From contig JAEOUI010000124.1 of the NCBI GenBank assembly GCA_016839425.1, positions 1-18,577 on the forward strand: a DNA stretch of 18,577 nt, read 5' to 3'. Position numbers and translations under genes: made by a program. Shown piece by piece: positions 13,870 through 18,577 of the stretch. Numbering within the stretch: the stretch's first letter is position 1; each line of letters opens with the position of its first letter. This stretch comes from Promethearchaeota archaeon (GTDB taxonomy: Archaea > Asgardarchaeota > Lokiarchaeia > Sigynarchaeales > SOKP01). Under the pieces are notes generated by a model. The model saw only the letters and a list, made by a program, of their open reading frames with translations, was not told where the DNA came from and did no database searches.

Positions 13870-15714
13870 TTACAAGGGGGATCCACATTTATTACAGAAA
13901 GCGTAATCTGAAGATAGAGAGGCACCACAACTGCCACAAATAACTGTTTTTTTCTTACCTTTCTTGTTTCCAACCTGTTCAACAGGAGGGAGCGTTGACA
14001 TAAAAGTATCTTGATCTTTTTCATAATCGGCGATGTTAGGAATGATTTTTAACTTAGAAGGTTCTTCTGATTCCTCGGGTGCAGGTGTAAATGGAGTAAA
14101 TATAGGCGCTGGTTTATTAGGTTTTTTTTTTGTTTTTATTGATAAAGCTTCAATAAGAGAGGGTTCTTCGGTTTCAAACATATTTGGAGGCATTGGTTCA
14201 AAAACACTTGTTTGGGTTGGTTTAATTATTGTTGTTTCACTGAGGAAGGCATCTACATTTTTTTCTTTTTCCTTTTTCTTTTCTTGTTTTTGCTTTTTTC
14301 TTTCTTTTCTTGCCTCTTCAGCTTCTTGTATCCTGCGTTCCCGTTCCTCTTTGGCTTCTTGTATCTTGCGTTCCCGTTCCTCTTTGGCTTCTTGTATCTT
14401 GCGTTCCCGTTCTTCTCTTGCTTCTTGTATCTTGCGTTCCCGTTCTTCCATTTTCTTCTTTTTTTCAAGCTCTTTTCGTTCTTTTTCCTTTTGAGCATCC
14501 TTCTCTTTTCGTTCTTTTTCCTCTTTCTTTTTTTGCTTCTCATTCTCTTTTAAATCCTTTTTTGATAGTATGGTTTCAGGCATATAATCAATTAGGGAAT
14601 TAGATTCAATCGGAGGTTCACTAGCAATAAAAGGTATATTTTTTGATGAGGATGAAGGAGATACACTCTCTGCTGTTTTAACGGCAATAGGGGCTTTAAA
14701 TCCTTCTGGAGCAGGAACGGCAACGGGAGCGTTTGGTGAAAACGGTACTGCTTCAGGTTTATATTTAGGAACGGGGGCAGCAACTTGCTTTTGTGGAATC
14801 ACTTCGGGCTCAGGAACGGGAGGAATGTCAAAAGCTATTTCGGGATCAGGTTCGAATGGGGGGCTTTCAATATTACTTGGTTCAAAAGCGGGCTCAGGAA
14901 CGGGTGGCGCCGAATAATCAATTTCGGGTTCGGGCTCGAAAGCGGGCTCAGGAACGGGTGGCGCCGAATAATTGATTTCGGGTTCGGGCTCGAAATCAGG
15001 TTCAGGAACGGGTGGCGCTGAATAATCGATTTCGGGTTCGGGCTCGAAAGTTGGTTCCGGTATTGTGTTTTTAGATATTATTGTATCAGGTTCGGATGTT
15101 GAGGAAATTAAAGTAGATGAAGGGTCAAAAACTACATTTCCTGGGGAATATAAATTGTGATGTGAAAGCAATTCATTAGGAACGGCTTCTCCTATCATCA
15201 GGCACGCAAGTACTGAAAAACAATCTCCAACACCTGCTCCAGTTTTAGCAGAACTTTCCGTATAATATAGGTTAAAATTCCTTGTAAACTCATTTATCTC
15301 TTCAACGGAAACAGCTCTCTGGTCGACTAAATCGCATTTATTACCAACTAGAAGTAGTGGAATTTCGTTTTTAATGTTATCCCGGATTTCCTCGATCCAC
15401 ATCGGTAAATGTTCAAAACTTTCATAATTTGTCAAATCAAATATGACTAATGCTCCCAAGGAACCGCGATAATACATAGGCCGAATGGAACTGAATCGTT
15501 CCTGACCACCTGTATCCCAAATTTGTAATTTGCACTTCAAGGGACCTTCGTGTGAATCAATTGAAATTGTTTTAACATGAAAATCAACGCCAATCGTCAT
15601 CTTGTAGTCTTCGGTAAAAAAATCTTTTGAAAACCTGATCGTTAAAGCAGTTTTTCCTACTCCTCCATCGCCGACAACTATCGTTTTAAACAAATAATCG
15701 TATTCTTCAACCAT
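13870..15714 (-). CDS. Rab/Ras-like small GTPase fused to Pro/Glu repeats, charged helix and C-terminal zinc ribbon
   Basis: A 614-residue multidomain protein. The G domain (about 8-178) has all motifs: P-loop GDGGVGKT (15-22), switch I T40 in TIGVDF (Rab-like), DTGGQE (67-72; Gly where Ras/Rab have Ala, as in Arf), NKCD (125-128) and SSAK (154-157). After it come three exact-length 18-residue repeats EPxFEPEPEIxYSAPPVP (220-273) plus a degenerate fourth, a proline/alanine linker (about 302-380), a roughly 100-residue Lys/Glu/Arg-rich helix (384-487) with four 11-residue repeats EERERKIQEAK (423-466), and a zinc ribbon (C593, C596, C607, C610). No C-terminal prenylation cysteine is present. 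Ras-superfamily GTPases are abundant in Asgard archaea, where they are thought to act in membrane or cytoskeletal regulation. The extension suggests a scaffold that spaces the switch from a zinc-bound partner site. Start ATG 15714 has a TATA box about 31 bases upstream. Confidence 0.93.
   Translation of the reverse strand: MVEEYDYLFKTIVVGDGGVGKTALTIRFSKDFFTEDYKMTIGVDFHVKTISIDSHEGPLKCKLQIWDTGGQERFSSIRPMYYRGSLGALVIFDLTNYESFEHLPMWIEEIRDNIKNEIPLLLVGNKCDLVDQRAVSVEEINEFTRNFNLYYTESSAKTGAGVGDCFSVLACLMIGEAVPNELLSHHNLYSPGNVVFDPSSTLISSTSEPDTIISKNTIPEPTFEPEPEIDYSAPPVPEPDFEPEPEINYSAPPVPEPAFEPEPEIDYSAPPVPEPAFEPSNIESPPFEPDPEIAFDIPPVPEPEVIPQKQVAAPVPKYKPEAVPFSPNAPVAVPAPEGFKAPIAVKTAESVSPSSSSKNIPFIASEPPIESNSLIDYMPETILSKKDLKENEKQKKKEEKERKEKDAQKEKERKELEKKKKMEERERKIQEAREERERKIQEAKEERERKIQEAKEERERRIQEAEEARKERKKQKQEKKKEKEKNVDAFLSETTIIKPTQTSVFEPMPPNMFETEEPSLIEALSIKTKKKPNKPAPIFTPFTPAPEESEEPSKLKIIPNIADYEKDQDTFMSTLPPVEQVGNKKGKKKTVICGSCGASLSSDYAFCNKCGSPL
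14317..14448 (-). repeat. Four tandem 33-bp repeats encoding the charged helix
   Basis: Four nearly identical 33-base units encode EERERKIQEAK (residues 423-466 of the GTPase fusion). The middle copies differ by only one or a few bases, which points to recent duplication. The wider coding strand from about 14255 to 14545 is almost pure purine (pyrimidine on the plus strand), a tract that can form triplex DNA. Confidence 0.85.
14896..15057 (-). repeat. Three tandem 54-bp repeats encoding the Pro/Glu region
   Basis: Three 54-base units, highly similar in DNA, encode EPxFEPEPEIxYSAPPVP (residues 220-273). A diverged, longer fourth unit continues to about 14812. Local GC is much higher than in the rest of the window. 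Confidence 0.85.
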
Positions 15715-15737
15715 TCCATGCCACTATCGTTTTCACA

Positions 15738-15752
15738 ATTTAATATATGAAT
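15738..15752 (-). promoter_or_regulatory. TATA box of the GTPase fusion gene
   Basis: On the minus strand CATATATTAAATT is centred about 31 bases before ATG 15714, predicting a leader of only a few bases. A second ATG at 15719 is out of frame and opens only a 13-codon ORF. Confidence 0.4.
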
Positions 15753-15890
15753 TTTATTTAAGAAATCAATTATATAATGAAATTATTGTTATTTATATTA
15801 ATTATCTTTCTTAAAAAAAATAAATCTTTTTTTCTAACACTCAAATTCACAGCTAGATTTAAGATCATTTGTTTTACCCTTCGATAAAAG

Positions 15891-15997
15891 AGCCAAGGGT
15901 GAGATTTGAACTCACGTAAACACACTGACCGCGATTAGAAAGCGACTAAATTGCTCCAATTCTGCAGGCGTGCGCTCAACCGCTAAGCGACCTTGGC
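15891..15997 (-). tRNA. tRNA-Cys (anticodon GCA) with a 35-base intron
   Basis: The minus strand folds as a tRNA. The acceptor stem is GCCAAGG/CCTTGGC (7 pairs) with discriminator U73, the identity base of tRNA-Cys. The D arm is GCTT-AGCGGTT-GAGC with A14 and G18G19. The anticodon stem is CACGC/GTGTG (one G-U pair), the spliced loop CUGCAGA has anticodon GCA, the variable loop is UUUAC, and the T arm is GTGAG-TTCAAAT-CTCAC. Mature length is 72 bases without an encoded CCA. A 35-base insert lies at the usual 37/38 site. A TATA element (16017-16026) lies about 25 bases upstream and a short T run follows the 3' end. Confidence 0.93.
15927..15961 (-). other. Archaeal tRNA intron with bulge-helix-bulge-like splice site
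   Basis: The 35-base intron sits between G37 and A38. Its junctions form a bulge-helix-bulge: loop bases CUGC (32-35) pair with GCGG at the end of the intron (four pairs, one U-G), giving three-base bulges AG|A and UC|A with cuts after the second base. The inner intron helix (AUUGGAG with UUUCUAAU) closes with one extra C opposite the 5' bulge, so the motif is slightly relaxed. The splicing endonuclease EndA recognises this structure. Confidence 0.75.
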
Positions 15998-16016
15998 TAA
16001 ATGTTACTTTACTGAT

Positions 16017-16026
16017 TATATAAAAT
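16017..16026 (-). promoter_or_regulatory. TATA box of the tRNA-Cys gene
   Basis: On the minus strand the TTTATATAAT-like element is centred about 25 bases before the tRNA 5' end, the expected distance for an archaeal tRNA promoter. Confidence 0.55.
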
Positions 16027-16079
16027 TGAGGAATCATTATTAATTTTATGATTTCATTAAAGAGCAATAGGGTTATTCT

Positions 16080-16127
16080 AAGAAGTAGCTTCTTTGTTTT
16101 TCTTAATTAATTGAGAATCATAGATTC
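16080..16127 (+). promoter_or_regulatory. Small inverted repeats upstream of the branched-chain aminotransferase gene
   Basis: AAGAAG-TAG-CTTCTT (16080-16094) and GAATC-ATA-GATTC (16115-16127) are small perfect dyads. GAATCAT also occurs at 16031-16037, and its complement-like ATGATT at 16048-16053. They could be regulator sites for the aminotransferase; in AT-rich DNA chance is quite possible. Confidence 0.25.
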
Positions 16128-16206
16128 AAGTTATTATTTTAAAGTAAATTTTTAATAGTAATTAAACATATTTAATTCCTATATCGAGATTGGTAAGTTG
16201 AATAGT

Positions 16207-17232
16207 ATGAAAGCAGAAGAAATAGATTTTTATTCGCTTGGCTTTGAATTTATTGAAACAGAAACTATGTTCGTTTCTGATTACAAAGAAGGAAATTGGA
16301 ATGAAGGAAAGTTAGTCCCATTTGGTCCTTTTGAAATCTCTCCAGGAGCCTGTGTCTTAAATTATGGTCAAGGCGTTTTTGAAGGAATGAAAGCATTAAA
16401 AGCAAAATCGGGAGAAATAGTGTTGTTTCGCCCTTTAGAAAACGCAAAAAGACTCAACGAAAGTGCAAACAGGCTTCTCATGCCCTCGTTTGATATAGAT
16501 AAATATGTTGATGCAGTTAAAAAGGTCGTCAAAGCAAATGAAAATTATGTTCCGCCATACGACAGTGGTGGAGCTCTTTACATTAGGCCAATATTAATAG
16601 GGACGGGACCTATCTTAGGCGTTGCACCTGCTACAGAATATAAGATGATCATATTTACTATTCCTGTAGGTCCGTATTTCCCAGAAGGATTTAAAGCCAG
16701 AGATTTGGAAATATCAAAAAGATACACCAGAGCCGCCCCTGGAGGTACAGGGTCGTCCAAAACCTGCTGCAACTATGCGGGCACTATGAAACCCGCAAAA
16801 GAGACCAAGGCAAAAGGATTTGCACAAATTATTTACTTGGATGCTGCTAATATGGAGTATATTGACGAGGTTGGGACCGCAAACTTTTTTGCGGTGATTA
16901 ATGGAAAGCTTGCTACACCAATGTTAAAGGGAACAATTCTTCCTGGAATAACAAGAAAATCTGTTCTCGAATTAGCTTCAAAAAACCTTGGAATGGAAGT
17001 AGAAGAAAGAGACATTTCTTATAAAGAATTATTTGCTGATTCGTGCACTGAGGCTTTTTGTACTGGAACCGCAGCCGTGATTACACCAATAGGGACAATC
17101 ACTTTAGAAGATAATAAAAGGACATTCAATAATTGCGAGCCTGGCGAAATTACAAAAAAGTTATATGATTTATTAACGGGAATTCAAAGGCTAGATATTC
17201 AAGATCCTTATGATTGGGTTGAAAAAGTCTAG
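16207..17232 (+). CDS. ilvE: Branched-chain amino acid aminotransferase (class IV PLP enzyme)
   Basis: It exchanges amino groups between 2-oxoglutarate/glutamate and leucine, isoleucine or valine, the last step of their synthesis. The 341-residue protein shows the fold-type IV pattern: LNYGQGVFEGMKALKAKSG near residue 50-70, LFRPLENAKRLNESANRL, ALYIRPILIGTGPILGV, then APGGTGSSKTCCNYAG with the PLP lysine at about 185. DEVGTANFFAV, GTILPGITRKSVLELA and EAFCTGTAAVITPIG (phosphate and substrate contacts) follow. Length and motif spacing match the eukaryote-like/type II branch. ATG 16207 is preferred; TTG 16198, three codons earlier, is possible. It is convergent with the class I aminotransferase gene, stops 7 bases apart. 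D-amino-acid or aromatic specificity is a less likely alternative. Confidence 0.95.
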   Translation: MKAEEIDFYSLGFEFIETETMFVSDYKEGNWNEGKLVPFGPFEISPGACVLNYGQGVFEGMKALKAKSGEIVLFRPLENAKRLNESANRLLMPSFDIDKYVDAVKKVVKANENYVPPYDSGGALYIRPILIGTGPILGVAPATEYKMIIFTIPVGPYFPEGFKARDLEISKRYTRAAPGGTGSSKTCCNYAGTMKPAKETKAKGFAQIIYLDAANMEYIDEVGTANFFAVINGKLATPMLKGTILPGITRKSVLELASKNLGMEVEERDISYKELFADSCTEAFCTGTAAVITPIGTITLEDNKRTFNNCEPGEITKKLYDLLTGIQRLDIQDPYDWVEKV

Positions 17233-17239
17233 GTTTTGC

Positions 17240-18412
17240 TCAAATTAAATTATCAATAAACGATTTCAATCTTTCCATCCCTTTTTTAATATTATCCATT
17301 CCTGTAGTGTACGAAAACCTCACAAAACCTTCTCCATTTGGTCCAAAAGATGCTCCAGGACAAGTTGCAATTCTTGCGTTTTCGAGTAATGTCATACAAA
17401 ATTTTGTGCTTGAAATTTCAAGATCTTTAATATTAGCAAAAGCGTAAAATGCACCGTTCGGAACTAAACAACTGATGCCTTTTAATTTGTTTAGGTGATC
17501 AACGATATAATCCCTTCGAACTTTGTATGTATCTAACATTTTTTTCGTTTCCTCCCCACATGTTAAGGCATGTATAGCGGCAGATTGGGAAATGGAAGGT
17601 GCGCAAATAGAAAAGTTTTGCTGAATAGGCGTCATTGCTTTTATAAGCTTAGGGGGGGCGATAATATATCCTAACCTCCATCCGGTCATTGCCCAAAACT
17701 TACTAAAACCGTCTAAGATTATAAGCTTATCGTGACAATTTTTATAATCGTTATCGCTTAAAGATGGAGCAATTTTTCCTGAATATGTTAACTCAGAATA
17801 GATTTCATCTGAAACAACCCAGAAGTTATTCTTCTCAATAATGGAGGAGATTCTATCAATTGTATTATTAGAGATTATTTGTCCAGTCGGATTAGAAGGA
17901 CTATTTAAAATTAAAGCTTTTGTTTTTGGCGTAATCAATTTTTTAAGGGCATCTACATCCAGATCAAAGTTATCTTCCTCTTTAATTGGGAGAAAAACTG
18001 GTTTGGCTCCAAAAAATCTTGCAAAATTTTGATAACATGGATAACCAGGATCTGTTATAATTACCTCGTCTCCAGGATTTAACAAAACTGAAAATACATT
18101 AAAAAATGCGGGACTAGTACCACCAGTTATCATAAATTGGGTTTTTGGATCAAATTTAGTAAATCTGGTTTCTTCTTTGTATTTCGAAAGCGCATCTCGC
18201 AACTCTATTATCCCTAAAGAATGAGTATAATGTGTTCTGCCCTGTTCCATATCCGAAAAGCACCCTTCAATTATGCGTTTTGGCGTATCAAAATCGGGTT
18301 CACCTATCTCCATATGAACAATATCTATTCCATCAAGCTCCATTTCAAGTGCTTTTTCGAGAACTTCCATCACGATAAACGGTTTGATTGAATCAATTCT
18401 ATTTGCATACAT
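17240..18412 (-). CDS. Class I/II pyridoxal-phosphate aminotransferase (aspartate aminotransferase-like)
   Basis: A 390-residue fold-type I aminotransferase. Motifs: MEIGEPDFDTP (34-44), YTHSLGIIELRDAL (62-75), TGGTSPAFFNVF (substrate/PLP loop), DPGYPCYQNF, LNSPSNPTGQ (169-178; N174), SDEIYSEL (D202, Y205 contacting PLP) and SKFWAMTGWRLGYI with the Schiff-base lysine K238. A C-terminal arginine in EGFVRFSYT binds the substrate carboxylate. This fits the archaeal AspB/AspC-like group, which may act on aspartate, alanine or aromatic amino acids; the specificity cannot be read from sequence. The ATG at 18412 has AT-rich promoter-like DNA upstream. It faces ilvE tail to tail, so each transcript probably ends within the other gene and their 3' ends may form antisense overlap. 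Confidence 0.94.
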   Translation of the reverse strand: MYANRIDSIKPFIVMEVLEKALEMELDGIDIVHMEIGEPDFDTPKRIIEGCFSDMEQGRTHYTHSLGIIELRDALSKYKEETRFTKFDPKTQFMITGGTSPAFFNVFSVLLNPGDEVIITDPGYPCYQNFARFFGAKPVFLPIKEEDNFDLDVDALKKLITPKTKALILNSPSNPTGQIISNNTIDRISSIIEKNNFWVVSDEIYSELTYSGKIAPSLSDNDYKNCHDKLIILDGFSKFWAMTGWRLGYIIAPPKLIKAMTPIQQNFSICAPSISQSAAIHALTCGEETKKMLDTYKVRRDYIVDHLNKLKGISCLVPNGAFYAFANIKDLEISSTKFCMTLLENARIATCPGASFGPNGEGFVRFSYTTGMDNIKKGMERLKSFIDNLI

Positions 18413-18550
18413 TTCTTACTATATATCAAATCTTTTATCAATAATAATTATACCGCAATAAGATGATAAAAATAATGATCTTTCGGAATATTAAAAATTT
18501 TGATGAAAAGTATGAATACTAGCGAAAATCTTTAATGCAAATAAAATAAT

Positions 18551-18560
18551 TTTATAAATA
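18551..18560 (+). promoter_or_regulatory. Possible promoter of a gene starting at the window edge
   Basis: TTTATAAATA is a good TATA match, 24 bases before an ATG at 18574-18576 at the very end of the window. The spacing fits a leaderless plus-strand gene beginning there, but only the first codon is visible, so this is tentative. Confidence 0.3.
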
Positions 18561-18577
18561 AAATATATATTAAATGA

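Noticed and set aside
14033..15021. Plus-strand ORFs across the repeat region of the GTPase gene, rich in Phe/Leu/Ser/Cys
   Set aside because: They are the antisense of the purine-rich charged-helix and Pro/Glu repeats; composition is purely a reflection of the minus-strand coding sequence, and the GTPase frame is unambiguous.
14317..15057. Regular repeats that might suggest a CRISPR array or a satellite
   Set aside because: The 33- and 54-base units are tandem without unique spacers, and both stay in frame with the same protein.
15891..15997. tRNA-Leu or tRNA-Ser with a long variable arm
   Set aside because: The extra length is explained by an intron at 37/38; the spliced form has a five-base variable loop, anticodon GCA and U73, which fits tRNA-Cys.

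Overview
The window is about 18.6 kb of AT-rich DNA from an archaeon, most probably an Asgard archaeon of Lokiarchaeia type (the lineage is inferred). The information-processing genes are archaeal: RNA polymerase subunit B, TFE, MBF1, the proteasome ATPase PAN with a C-terminal HbYX motif, and a NAC with a UBA domain. A tRNA-Cys gene has an intron with a bulge-helix-bulge-like splice site. Many genes have a TATA box 25-35 bases before the start codon, implying leaderless or nearly leaderless mRNAs. The Asgard hint is a Rab-like small GTPase extended into a 614-residue multidomain protein.

Layout. 1-574: C-terminal end of rpoB, followed not by rpoA1 but by two small membrane-protein genes on the minus strand (670-1465). 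1593-3047: a conserved-looking unknown, then TFE. 3076-3603 (minus): MBF1. 3924-6237: PAN, a PUA-domain protein and NAC, a proteostasis and translation cluster. 6323-6676: a small membrane protein. 7036-9159: anaerobic class III ribonucleotide reductase, with a structured or operator-like upstream region. 9347-11489 (minus): a two-gene operon of a 2-hydroxyacyl-CoA dehydratase-family protein and its ATP-dependent activase. It has higher GC and a strong Shine-Dalgarno site, which suggests transfer from bacteria. 11942-12256: a MazG-like pyrophosphohydrolase. 12280-12879 (minus): an unknown protein. 13080-13781: a protein with a zinc ribbon at each end. 13870-15714 (minus): the fused GTPase. 15891-15997 (minus): tRNA-Cys. 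16207-17232: branched-chain aminotransferase. 17240-18412 (minus): a class I aminotransferase, with only 7 bases between the two convergent stop codons.

The genes fit an anaerobic cell: an oxygen-sensitive glycyl-radical NrdD and an iron-sulfur dehydratase-type reductase with its archerase. Two aminotransferases serve amino-acid metabolism. The most distinctive item is the GTPase, which joins a Rab/Ras-like G domain to 18-residue proline/glutamate repeats, a highly charged helix built from perfect 11-residue repeats, and a terminal zinc ribbon. Other points worth a look are short upstream ORFs overlapping the PAN and NAC start codons, palindromes at the PAN and NrdD promoters, and the single-subunit (DccPR-like) dehydratase/activase pair. 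No CRISPR array, insertion sequence or phage gene was seen.
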